Positions 52,855-60,876 of a stretch of DNA of 64,000 nt are shown piece after piece (position 1 is the stretch's first letter; each line of letters begins with the position of its first letter). The notes beneath the pieces are model-generated. The model was not told where the DNA came from and ran no database searches. It saw only the letters and a list, made by a program, of their open reading frames with translations. The DNA comes from CAXBBB01 sp963815505 (GTDB lineage: Bacteria > Bacteroidota > Rhodothermia > Rhodothermales > BA12): assembly GCA_963815505.1 (NCBI GenBank), contig CAWFGU010000006.1:20722-84721 (forward strand), given 5' to 3'. Made by a program: the position numbers and the translations under genes.

Positions 52855-53037
52855 TCACGCCGCTCGTGCCCGCGCGATTCCAAGCAACAGGCAGGAAATC
52901 AGTCCGAGCAACGCACCCAACGAGGCCCCCTCGCGCATGGGTAGCAGCAAAACCGCGATAAGCCCGGCGGTGCATAAACCTACCTGTAGTTTCCCGCTGT
53001 TCCACCGGTGCCTCGCGTTGCTCTCTCTGCGGTGCAT
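52855..53037 (-). CDS. Small membrane protein, 60 aa
   Basis: ATG start. A basic, polar N-terminus is followed by two hydrophobic stretches (VGLCTAGLIAVLLLPM and LGALLGLISCLLLGIARARA). It lies 28 bases after ptsI on the same strand. Not recognised; could be a fragment. Confidence 0.4.
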   Translation of the reverse strand: MHRRESNARHRWNSGKLQVGLCTAGLIAVLLLPMREGASLGALLGLISCLLLGIARARAA

Positions 53038-53065
53038 CGGCGACCCTCGGACCGTCCACTCGGCG

Positions 53066-54859
53066 TCATTCCGGAACCGTCAACGCGCGTCGACGGCGAT
53101 TCATCCAGAAACGAGGCGAAGTCGCAGTCGCGCTGCGCAAGGAAGCTTCGGCGAGGCAACGCACGTGCTCGGCGGACTCGGCGGCGAGGCACTGCTCGGC
53201 CAGCTCGCGCGCGTCGGTCAGGCGGGTCTTGCGGATCACGGCTTTGACTTCGGACAGGTAGACCGGCGACAGGCTGAACTCGTCCAGTCCCAGCCCCAAC
53301 AGGATCGGCGCGGCGAGGGGTTGCGAAGCCAGTTCGCCGCACAGGCTGACGGGAATGCCCGCGTCGTGTCCGGCCCGGATCGTGTGCGCGATCAGGCGCA
53401 GCACGCTCGGGTTGAGTTCGTCGAAGAGGCTGCCGACGTAGTCGTTGCCCCGGTCGACGGCCAGCGTGTACTGCGTCAGGTCGTTGGTGCCGATCGAGAA
53501 GAAATCGACGTGGGCGGCGAAGCGGTCGGCCATCAGGGCGACAGCTGGCACTTCGACCATGATGCCGACGGGGATCGACGGGTTGTGGGCGATGCCCTGT
53601 CGGTTCAGGTCGGCGCAGGTGTCGGCGAGGAGTGTTTTGAAGCGGGCCAGTTCGTCGAGCGTCGTCACCATCGGGACGAGGAGGCGCGTCGGGCCGTGGG
53701 TGGCGGCGCGCAGGATGGCGCGGAGTTGGGGGACGAGCACTTCGGGCTTGTCGAGCAGCAAGCGCAGGCCACGCCAGCCGAGAAACGGATTAGCTTCGCG
53801 ATGGCCCAGCGGCAGCATCTTGTCGCCGCCCAGATCGAGCACGCGGAAGGTCACGTCGCCGACGGGGGTTTCGCGCACGATGCTCGCGTACAGACTCGCC
53901 TGCTGCTCCTCCCCGACGAACAGCTTCTGCTGCATCAGGATCAGGATTTCAGTCCGAAACAGTCCGATGCCCTGAGCGCCGAACTCGGTCAGCTGGCTCA
54001 GTTCCTCGCGGAATTCCAGGTTGGCTTTGAGCGAGACGCGGTGTCCGTCCAGCGTCTCGGCAGGCAGCGGCACCAGCGCTTTGTGCTCCTCAATCATCCG
54101 ACGGTACGCCGTCCGCTCGCGTTTGTAGCGGGCACGCGTCGCAGCCGTAGGTCGCACGACGATTCGCCCCTTCAGACCGTCGACGATGATGTCGTCGCCC
54201 GCGTTGGCGACATCCGTCAGTTCTTTGACGCCGACGACGGCAGGCAGGCCCAGCGCGCGCGCCATGATCGACACGTGCGAGGTCGTGCCGCCGTATTCGA
54301 GCGCCAGTCCCAGAATGCCACGCTTGCTGAACAGCACCACGTCGGCGGCCGAGAGTTGAGGCGCGGTGACGACGGTCTGCTTTTCGACCTTGGACAGCAC
54401 GGTTCCCCGCCGCAAATGGCGCAACAGGCGGTCTTCCAGGTCGAGAAGGTCGTGGGCGCGCTCGCGCAGATACGCACTCTTGGACGACTGCAACACCTCT
54501 CGGTGACGCTTGAGCACGTATCGAACCGAGGCGTCCGCCGGGTGGCACTCGCGAATCGACGACTGCACGGCGTCGAACACTTGGCTGTCGCGCAGCATCA
54601 GCGCTTGGGCTTCGAAGACGGCCGCGCTGTCGGCTCCGATCTTTTGCTCGGCCAGTTCGCCGATCTTGCGCAGGTCACGTTCGCTGCGCTCGACAGCCAA
54701 CTCGAACCGCTGCAATTCATCGTCGATCTCGGACGCGTCGATCACGCGCGACTCGACCTCTTCGCGCGCCCTCGCGTACGGATACACCGGCCCTATCGCG
54801 ATGCCGGGCGAGACGGCAACGCCTCTCAGCGTGATTTCACCTGCGTCGATCTCGCTCAC
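53066..54859 (-). CDS. ptsI: PTS phosphoenolpyruvate-protein phosphotransferase (enzyme I)
   Basis: 597 aa. The phosphorylated His is in YGGTTSHVSIMARALGLPAV (about residue 195). The PEP-binding barrel has GIGLFRTEILIL, LDLGGDKMLPLGHREANPFL, GIMVEVPAVALMADRFAAHV, FFSIGTNDLTQYTLAVDRGN and SLCGELAS with the conserved Cys. It takes phosphate from PEP and passes it to HPr, encoded one base upstream. GTG start. The last about 50 residues after VIRKTRLTDA are longer than usual and Ala/Arg-rich. Confidence 0.95.
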   Translation of the reverse strand: MSEIDAGEITLRGVAVSPGIAIGPVYPYARAREEVESRVIDASEIDDELQRFELAVERSERDLRKIGELAEQKIGADSAAVFEAQALMLRDSQVFDAVQSSIRECHPADASVRYVLKRHREVLQSSKSAYLRERAHDLLDLEDRLLRHLRRGTVLSKVEKQTVVTAPQLSAADVVLFSKRGILGLALEYGGTTSHVSIMARALGLPAVVGVKELTDVANAGDDIIVDGLKGRIVVRPTAATRARYKRERTAYRRMIEEHKALVPLPAETLDGHRVSLKANLEFREELSQLTEFGAQGIGLFRTEILILMQQKLFVGEEQQASLYASIVRETPVGDVTFRVLDLGGDKMLPLGHREANPFLGWRGLRLLLDKPEVLVPQLRAILRAATHGPTRLLVPMVTTLDELARFKTLLADTCADLNRQGIAHNPSIPVGIMVEVPAVALMADRFAAHVDFFSIGTNDLTQYTLAVDRGNDYVGSLFDELNPSVLRLIAHTIRAGHDAGIPVSLCGELASQPLAAPILLGLGLDEFSLSPVYLSEVKAVIRKTRLTDARELAEQCLAAESAEHVRCLAEASLRSATATSPRFWMNRRRRALTVPE

Positions 54860-54860
54860 G

Positions 54861-55130
54861 TCACGACACCTCGCCGAATCCGCTCGAAAACAACTCGGTG
54901 ATGGTTTCGGCAGCGGTCTCTTCGTCCGATCCGTCGAACGTCAGCGTGAGCGTCGACCCCTGGTCGGCGGCCAGCGTCATGACGCCGATAATGCTCTTGC
55001 CGTTGATTTCGTAGCCGTCTTTCTGGATCGTAAAGTCGGCGTCGAACTTGGCCGCGGCGCGCACGATCATCGAGGCGGGGCGCGTGTGGACTCCGGCGCG
55101 GTTGACGATGGTGACTTCGCGCGTGATCAT
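54861..55130 (-). CDS. ptsH: PTS phosphocarrier protein HPr
   Basis: 89 aa. The catalytic His is in VTIVNRAGVHTRPASMIVRA and the regulatory Ser in GKSIIGVMTLAADQGS, the site used by HPr kinase. It carries phosphate from enzyme I. No sugar-specific EIIA/B/C genes are visible in this window, so it may serve a mannose-type or regulatory PTS encoded elsewhere. Stop and ptsI start are one base apart. Confidence 0.95.
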   Translation of the reverse strand: MITREVTIVNRAGVHTRPASMIVRAAAKFDADFTIQKDGYEINGKSIIGVMTLAADQGSTLTLTFDGSDEETAAETITELFSSGFGEVS

Positions 55131-55203
55131 GGCAGGCAGGGTGTGGATGAATCCGCAATATCGGCACGCGCGGGCGCTCAGACCGTTACGCCCCGAGCAC
55201 GAT

Positions 55204-56196
55204 TCAAACGCTTCGTCCCGCCAGCTGCAGAACCAGCGCTTCGAGCGCAGCGCGAGCGCCGGACGCGGGTAACGTGCGCAGCGCGTCGAGCGCGGATTCC
55301 GTCTCGGCTGTAACTGTGTCGCGCGCTTCGGCCAGCACCTCTAAATGGTTCATCCGCGCCCTCGCTTGATCTATCTGATCAGCCTGCAGCGCGTTTCCAT
55401 CGGCTATGGAGCCGAAGAACAGGGCATCGTCGCCGCCCGCATCGGCGCGCTCGACGGCACGGAGCAGCAAGAACGTCTTTTTGGCCTCCATTAGGTCGCC
55501 ACCGATGGTCTTGCCCCATCCTGGGCTGTCGGCGGTCAGGTCGAGCAGGTCGTCTTGAATTTGGAAGGCCTGACCAGCGTGATAGCCTGCTTTTCGAAGC
55601 GCCGCACGCTGCTCGTCGTCGGCGCCACCGATTAGGCCGCCGAGTTCGAGCGCGCATTCGATCAGCGCTCCGGTCTTGCGGTAGATCATGTCGCGGTAGG
55701 CGTCCACTGTCACGCCGGTTCGCGCCTCGAACGCCTTGTCGAGCGCCTGCCCCTCGCACAGCCGCTGCACCATCCGGGCGAAAACGGCCAGTACCCCACG
55801 CGTGTCGACCTGTTCGAGCGTGCCGAGCAAGCGGTACGACTCGCCCATCATCAGATCGCCCGCCAGAATCGCCGTGGCCTCGTCCCAGCGCGTGTGGACT
55901 GTCTGCCGTCCGCGCCGCGTCGACGCGTGGTCCATGATGTCGTCGTGGACGAGCGTGAAGTTATGGAACACTTCTACGGCCAGCGCCGCAGGCAGCGCCC
56001 GGTTGGGATCGACGCCAAATGCCTGAGCCGACAGCAGCACGAGAATCGGACGGATACGCTTTCCTCCGCCGTCTAGCACATAACGGATCGGCGCGTAGAG
56101 GTCGGCGGGCTCCTGCTCAGTCAGCAGACTGGACAGACCGGTTTCTACCAGCGCCCGCAGGTCGTCGAGCGGTGCGCCCGAGTCCGAATCGGTCAC
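55204..56196 (-). CDS. Polyprenyl (geranylgeranyl/farnesyl-type) diphosphate synthase
   Basis: 330 aa. GGGKRIRPILVLLSAQAFG, first Asp-rich motif LVHDDIMDHASTRRGRQTVH (about 86), KTGALIECALELGGLIGG and second motif FQIQDDLLDLTADSPGWGKT are intact. Adds isopentenyl diphosphate units to make chain precursors. The residues before the first motif (VEVFHNFTLVHDD) have Phe and Thr near the floor, so product length cannot be set by eye. GTG start overlaps adk stop (GTGA). Confidence 0.9.
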   Translation of the reverse strand: MTDSDSGAPLDDLRALVETGLSSLLTEQEPADLYAPIRYVLDGGGKRIRPILVLLSAQAFGVDPNRALPAALAVEVFHNFTLVHDDIMDHASTRRGRQTVHTRWDEATAILAGDLMMGESYRLLGTLEQVDTRGVLAVFARMVQRLCEGQALDKAFEARTGVTVDAYRDMIYRKTGALIECALELGGLIGGADDEQRAALRKAGYHAGQAFQIQDDLLDLTADSPGWGKTIGGDLMEAKKTFLLLRAVERADAGGDDALFFGSIADGNALQADQIDQARARMNHLEVLAEARDTVTAETESALDALRTLPASGARAALEALVLQLAGRSV

Positions 56197-56843
56197 GCGT
56201 CGACCGAGGCGGAGACGCGGTTCAGCACGTCGGTGATGCGGCCGTAGACTTCTTCTACGTCGCCGACGGCGTCGACTTCGTAGAGCAATCCCTTATCGCG
56301 GAAGTAGGTCTGGACCGGTTCGGTCTCGTCGTGGTAGACGCTCAGCCGCTTGAGGATGGCTTCGGGCTCGTCGTCTTTGCGCTGCACGATGAGAGCGGGG
56401 TCGAGATCGGTGGGCGGCGGAAAGAAGTCGAGGTGGTAGCTCTCGCCCGTCTTGGAGTTGATGCGGCGCTTGCTCAGCCGGTCGACGATCACGTCTTCGG
56501 GTCCGACGAGCGACAGGACGGCCGTCGTTGGAAAGCCCACTTTCTCGGTGTACTGCGCGTGCCACTGCGCCTGCTGCGCCGTCCGGGGATAGCCATCGAG
56601 GATGTAGTTGCGTCCGCCCAGCGCGCTCAGATGCTCTTCGGCCATGCGCCGCACCAGTTCGTCCGGCACCAAGCGTCCCGCTGTCATGTACTGCTCGGCC
56701 TCTTTGCCCAGCGTCGTGCCGTTGCGACGCGCCGTTCGCAACAGGTCTCCGGTCGAGACGTGCGTGAGTTCGATCCGCTCGGCCAGCAGCGTCGACTGGG
56801 TGCCTTTGCCGATTCCGGGAGGACCAAAGAGGATGAGCTGCAT
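56193..56843 (-). CDS. adk: Adenylate kinase
   Basis: 216 aa. P-loop GPPGIGKGTQS (usual GAGKGT has Ile here), NMP-binding HVSTGDLLRTARRNGTTLGK and DGYPRTAQQAQW, LID region with SKRRINSKTGESYHLDF lacking the four Cys, and RLSVYHDETEPVQTYFRDKG. Equilibrates ATP + AMP with 2 ADP. It precedes the polyprenyl synthase gene with a four-base overlap. Confidence 0.95.
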   Translation of the reverse strand: MQLILFGPPGIGKGTQSTLLAERIELTHVSTGDLLRTARRNGTTLGKEAEQYMTAGRLVPDELVRRMAEEHLSALGGRNYILDGYPRTAQQAQWHAQYTEKVGFPTTAVLSLVGPEDVIVDRLSKRRINSKTGESYHLDFFPPPTDLDPALIVQRKDDEPEAILKRLSVYHDETEPVQTYFRDKGLLYEVDAVGDVEEVYGRITDVLNRVSASVDA

Positions 56844-57016
56844 GGGCGTAGATATCAGGGTGCGGGCCGTAGAGAATAGACGAGCCAGTCTGCTTCTTCA
56901 AGCCAATTCTGTGCAAACGATTCGGTAGCGCTGCCGCCTAACGCCTCTTCCCTTTACAAGTATGCCAATCCGGGCGTTTCGCCTTTAGATTCGTGGATTC
57001 GAACCGCGCAGACCGA

Positions 57017-57667
57017 TCAACTCTCGCTGATGGCGGCAGCAATGGGCGCGATGCCGCTGCCCTCGTCCCCGTCTTCCTCATCGACTGACGGCACTACATC
57101 AGCCAATCCAGCAGCGATGATGGCTTTGTCCATCAGGATCTTGGCACCGAAGCCGATGGCGGTTTTGAGTAGGACGTCTAGCGAGGACGCAAAAACGCCC
57201 TGCGCCGTCTGCCCAGCCGATCCCTCGACGATGACCAGCGGCATGCGTTTGCCCAGCGTCTTGTGGATCGCATCGGCTACGTCCTCGCCTTTGCCGACGA
57301 GCGTGCGAGCGTCGCGGGCGATGGCTTCGACGTAGCTGTTCGTCAGGGCGCGATGGTGTTCGGCTGCGGTCTTCTTTCCCCCTTTGCCGATGCCGCCGAG
57401 CAGCAGCCCGGTGATCGCTCCGGCCAGCAACGAGCCGCCAACGCTGACGATCGGGTTCGAATAGATGTTCGAGCGAATGACCGCGGGCAGCGCGTTGGCT
57501 TCGGATTTGATTCCGTCGACGCGTCGAGACAGCGAATCCTCCCGGGCCGCAAGTGCGGCTTGCAGCATCTCTTTGGTCGGCTTGGCGTCGTACGCATCGT
57601 CCGGTTTGAGCGGCGCGTCGGGGACGAGCGGCGAGGGCTGGTTGGCGGGTGCGAGTTCGTCGGTCAT
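57017..57667 (-). CDS. Membrane-associated protein of unknown function, partner of holin-like gene
   Basis: 216 aa from MTDELAPANQPSPLVPDA. A polar N-terminus, a helix (ALAAREDSLSRRVDGIKSEA), a Gly-rich hydrophobic stretch (SVGGSLLAGAITGLLLGGIG) and an amphipathic second half with LPLVIVEGSAG-like core then KILMDKAIIAAGLADVV. ATG overlaps the stop of the holin-like gene (ATGA). Not recognised. Confidence 0.72.
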   Translation of the reverse strand: MTDELAPANQPSPLVPDAPLKPDDAYDAKPTKEMLQAALAAREDSLSRRVDGIKSEANALPAVIRSNIYSNPIVSVGGSLLAGAITGLLLGGIGKGGKKTAAEHHRALTNSYVEAIARDARTLVGKGEDVADAIHKTLGKRMPLVIVEGSAGQTAQGVFASSLDVLLKTAIGFGAKILMDKAIIAAGLADVVPSVDEEDGDEGSGIAPIAAAISES

Positions 57668-58299
57668 GAGCGGTCGTCGGAGTCTGGGGAGGGCATCGCC
57701 TCGACGGTAACGCGGCCTGCGGGGTCGGGCGTGTCTTTGTCGGGCGGCGGCGGAACGTCTTTCTGATCTTCCATTTTCTGCATCTGCTTGCGTCCGTAGA
57801 AGAACACGGCGGCTCCGGCGATCATTACCAGAATGGTGACGATCAGGAAGCCCCAAGCCGGGTGGCCGAGCGCCATGCCGATAAATAAGGCAAGCGCGAC
57901 CAGGCCGAACAGTGCGCCGATGCCCATGACGGCGGCTCCAGCGACAGTGATGAGAATCGGCCGCAGCACCTCCTGCACCTTCTTGGTGATACTCGCGATG
58001 ATCGGGTTCAGCTTCTGCTTGGCCCGCTCCTCGACCTCGATCATGGCGAGCTTGATGCGCAGATCGACCCAGTCCTTGGTGTCGTCGATCGCCCCTTGCA
58101 CGTGCAGCTTCATCCGGTCCGCAGGCGTGCCCGAGGCCGGAAGTAGACGCGTGGAATCGACGGCAGGTAGGCGCCCCCGGTCGGGCTGGACGCGAGGTAC
58201 CGGGCCGGTCGGCGCGATGGGCGGCGGGGTGCTGGAAAGCGGCGTCCGGGCACGCGGCTCGGGGTCGGACGTAGAAGCAGGCATATCGATGGGGAGCAT
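57664..58299 (-). CDS. Phage-holin-like (PF07332-type) membrane protein
   Basis: 211 aa (a second ATG at 58284 is possible). Pro-rich N-terminus, then VDLRIKLAMIEVEERAKQKL, followed by two close membrane spans (LITVAGAAVMGIGALFGLVA...LFIGMAL and WGFLIVTILVMIAGAAVFFY), the layout of putative Actinobacteriophage holin X / DUF1469 proteins. In non-phage context these are small envelope proteins; no phage genes are near. Coupled to the next gene. Confidence 0.75.
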   Translation of the reverse strand: MLPIDMPASTSDPEPRARTPLSSTPPPIAPTGPVPRVQPDRGRLPAVDSTRLLPASGTPADRMKLHVQGAIDDTKDWVDLRIKLAMIEVEERAKQKLNPIIASITKKVQEVLRPILITVAGAAVMGIGALFGLVALALFIGMALGHPAWGFLIVTILVMIAGAAVFFYGRKQMQKMEDQKDVPPPPDKDTPDPAGRVTVEAMPSPDSDDRS

Positions 58300-58393
58300 T
58301 GCCTAGAAACTAGTCCGCGCCACGCCCACTCGCCCCATCGGGATCGCAAGACTGCCCTTCCTCTACCCTTTTTTTACACCCCGCCGACCGACT

Positions 58394-58663
58394 ATGCCCC
58401 GTTACAGAACTGCGCCGACGCCCAACCCCAACAGCCTCAAACTCACCCGAGACGACGGCTCCCTGTTCGACATCGACGGAATGATCGCGGCCAACTCGCT
58501 CGCCGAAGCGCAAACGTCTGAACTGGCGAGCGCGCTCTTCGACATCAAAGGCGTAACGAGCGTACTAGCCATGCCGCCTTTCGTCACGCTCTCCAAAGAG
58601 AGCCACGCCGACTGGGCCGCCATTCTTCCGGCCGCCGAGGCAGTCCTCAACGCCCACGCCTGA
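58394..58663 (+). CDS. Nfu/NifU N-terminal domain protein, stand-alone
   Basis: 89 aa. RTAPTPNPNSLKLTRDDGSL and ALFDIKGVTSVLAMPPFVTL are the Nfu_N (PF08712) pattern. The iron-sulfur CxxC domain that normally follows is missing, so this is a stand-alone Nfu_N of uncertain role. It converges on and overlaps the next gene by 17 bases. Confidence 0.88.
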   Translation: MPRYRTAPTPNPNSLKLTRDDGSLFDIDGMIAANSLAEAQTSELASALFDIKGVTSVLAMPPFVTLSKESHADWAAILPAAEAVLNAHA

Positions 58664-59582
58664 TGTATCCGCCGATGAGATCGGCTCCGCGTGGCAGCAG
58701 CGCCGATCCTAGCGGAAGCGGGTTTAGATCGGTGTAGCGCTTCGATTCGGTTCGGCGAGTGACTACCGATATCGTGACGCGTGAGAGCAAGTCGGCCACA
58801 TCGGGTGTGCCGAGCACGACCCATCGCACTTGGCCGGGCGGTAGCACGTCGGGATCGCCGCGCGTGACCAGGAGCGAGTAGTCGTCGAGGTAGGCGCAAG
58901 GCGTGCCGCTCTTCTCGACGAATGCCGCCGTCATGCGCAGCCGCGCCGTCGAGGCCGACTCGGCGGGAAGCAGCGCGCGCAGATCGGCGCAGGCGGCGAG
59001 GAAGGCGTCAGGCGTCACGTCAGGCGGCGCGACGATTAGTCTGACCGATCGCTCCCCTCTCCCTCCCAGCGCAAGCACGTCTTGGGCGAGCGCTTCGTAA
59101 TCGTCCTCTGTCTCGCGCCCGTCGAGGAGTGCGGCGGCGCATGTATCCGGGTGCGGTGCAACGAGTAGCGCGTTGGCGGTCGGAACTTCGTTGGGCGCTG
59201 CAATGCGCACCCCTTTGTCGAACGACCAGAATGCCCCCAGAAGCGCAGCATCCGAGGGCGACGTGAACACGACGACGGGACGTCCCGCTAGGCGCGCTCC
59301 GACGACGATTCCAAAGGCGGCGAGCGGTGCGCACGAGTCGTCAGTGGCGACTCTAAGTTCGGACGTGTCGGCGGCGACTTCGACTTCGAGCACGGCGGCG
59401 TCCGCATCGGCGAGGGCGAGCATCCATGAGTTGAGCGCGAACGTCAGCGTGCCTTCGGGCGGAGCGCCGTCGGATTCGAGTGCGCGTTCGAGGGCCTCAT
59501 CGCGGCGAGGCGTGCGGGCTTCGTCGTCGGGGAGCCACGAGGCTGCCCGCTTACGTAGGACGGACGGTGTCGGTCGGCTCAC
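58647..59582 (-). CDS. Unrecognised 311-aa protein
   Basis: GTG start, overlapping the next gene's stop (GTGA). No signal peptide. The order of FALNSWMLALADADAAVLEV, GRPVVVFTSPSDAALLGAFW, VPTANALLVAPHPDTCAAAL and VRWVVLGTPDVADLLSRVTI suggests an alternating alpha/beta fold; TDLNPLPLGSALLPRGADLI near the end loosely recalls acyl-CoA reductase (LuxC) C-termini, but there is no catalytic Cys motif. I do not assign a function. Co-transcribed with thioredoxin-fold genes. Confidence 0.6.
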   Translation of the reverse strand: MSRPTPSVLRKRAASWLPDDEARTPRRDEALERALESDGAPPEGTLTFALNSWMLALADADAAVLEVEVAADTSELRVATDDSCAPLAAFGIVVGARLAGRPVVVFTSPSDAALLGAFWSFDKGVRIAAPNEVPTANALLVAPHPDTCAAALLDGRETEDDYEALAQDVLALGGRGERSVRLIVAPPDVTPDAFLAACADLRALLPAESASTARLRMTAAFVEKSGTPCAYLDDYSLLVTRGDPDVLPPGQVRWVVLGTPDVADLLSRVTISVVTRRTESKRYTDLNPLPLGSALLPRGADLIGGYIRRGR

Positions 59583-60163
59583 CGCTTGATGAGGCAGCCG
59601 AGAGACTCGGTCTGGGCAGTTTCGGGGCGTCCGCCCGCCATTCCGGCGTCGATAGACTCTTGCAGGTAACGGCGCGATGCGGCGTCGGCGTTGGTCGGGT
59701 TGTCATCTACGCTGCCGACGTAGACGAGCTTGCGGCCAGCATCGAACACGTAGACTTGTGGCGCGCGCGAAGCGCCCATCGCAGTCGCGAGCGCGCCATC
59801 ACCGTCGAGCAGGTAAGGCAGCGTGTATCCCTTGTTCGAATAGCGGGCCGCGCTGCGCTCGGGCGCCTCGGCGTCGACACCGGCGCCGAAGGAGTTGACG
59901 AGCACGAAGTTGTAGCCGTCGCCGCTGTACCGGTTGGCGAGCGAGAACAGGCGCTCTTCGTACCGATCGACCCACGGACACTGGTTGGCCCAGAAGACGA
60001 CGACCGTCCCGCTCGGTCCGGCGAGGCTGGCGAGGCTAGCCGTGCCACCCATCGCTCTGGGGAGCGCTGTATCGGCCATCGGGAGCGCGCCTCCGAGGGC
60101 GAGCTGGGCGGAGGCGGCAGGCGCGAGGCAAAGGGCGGCGAGTAGTAGGAGTAGCGTGCGCAT
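59579..60163 (-). CDS. Secreted thioredoxin-fold protein with single Cys
   Basis: 194 aa from MRTLLLLLAALCLAPAASAQ (signal peptide). TVVVFWANQCPWVDRYEERL is the redoxin active-site strand; only one Cys is present (CPWV), so the usual CxxC resolving Cys is missing. YVGSVDDNPTNADAASRRYL is typical of periplasmic redoxin-domain proteins. Could act as a peroxiredoxin-like or mixed-disulfide protein. Five bases upstream lies the TlpA-type gene. Confidence 0.8.
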   Translation of the reverse strand: MRTLLLLLAALCLAPAASAQLALGGALPMADTALPRAMGGTASLASLAGPSGTVVVFWANQCPWVDRYEERLFSLANRYSGDGYNFVLVNSFGAGVDAEAPERSAARYSNKGYTLPYLLDGDGALATAMGASRAPQVYVFDAGRKLVYVGSVDDNPTNADAASRRYLQESIDAGMAGGRPETAQTESLGCLIKR

Positions 60164-60168
60164 CGGAG

Positions 60169-60687
60169 TCAAGAGTCGTTCGAGGTAGCGTGTCCAGCAA
60201 TAAACGTGTCGAGCATTTCGATCAGTGCCTCACGCGTGGTCGAACCTTCCCAGAACGCGATGACTTCGTCGTCGGCATTGTAGACGATAGTAGCCGGGAG
60301 GCTGCCCGTCCAGTCGTCGCTGAACGAGGAGATGAAGGGGTCGTCGGCTTCGTCCTTGAGAAACGTCTGCTCGCGGACACCCTGCCGCTGCAAGAACTCC
60401 AAGATCGCCGGGCGCTCTTCGGGAAAATCGGCCGAGACGAAAATCACGTCGACGCCCTGGTCGGCCATTAGCGAATCGACGGCCATCAAGTCGGGAAACT
60501 CTTTGACACACGGCCCGCACCACGTCGCCCAGAAGTTGACGACTTTGAAGTCGGCGGGGTTGGCTTCGATGGCAGTGAGAATCGTCCGGGCATCAGCTTC
60601 GACGAGCAGCTCGTCGGGCGACAGCGCCTCATCGGGGGTTCCGCAGGCGGTGAGGACGAGCAGTAGGAGCAGCAAAGGGTAGCGCAT
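60169..60687 (-). CDS. TlpA-family thiol-disulfide lipoprotein
   Basis: 172 aa from MRYPLLLLLLVLTACGTPDE, lipobox LTAC. KVVNFWATWCGPCVKEFPDL is the WCGPC active site, with the cis-Pro at GSLPATIVYNADD. Probably a periplasmic disulfide reductase. Probably works with the single-Cys relative directly downstream. Confidence 0.9.
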   Translation of the reverse strand: MRYPLLLLLLVLTACGTPDEALSPDELLVEADARTILTAIEANPADFKVVNFWATWCGPCVKEFPDLMAVDSLMADQGVDVIFVSADFPEERPAILEFLQRQGVREQTFLKDEADDPFISSFSDDWTGSLPATIVYNADDEVIAFWEGSTTREALIEMLDTFIAGHATSNDS

Positions 60688-60876
60688 GTCGGTCGAACCC
60701 GAGGCGAGAGGCTCAGTTTCCGCCTGCCTCGAACGACACGACGCCCCGCTCTGATGAATCAGGGCAGGGCGTCGAAGCCGAAGCACGCCACCACAGTCGC
60801 GCTCATTATCTATAGCGAGATTTCAGGAGAGAAACGGTCACACCAACACAGAAAAAGTTGGCCGGTCGATTTTCCG

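Noticed and set aside
52598..54901. Long plus-strand open frame of 767 codons antisense to ptsI
   Set aside because: Product is Arg/Gln/Val-rich with no recognisable domains, and the opposite strand encodes a complete enzyme I. High-GC DNA creates such open antisense frames.
57664..58299. Holin-like gene as a sign of prophage
   Set aside because: No integrase, terminase, capsid or lysin genes are near; flanking genes are housekeeping.
60741..60774. GACGCCCTG...GGGGCGTC hairpin after the M14 gene as a terminator
   Set aside because: Stem is imperfect and no T-run follows on the minus strand; kept out of the feature list.
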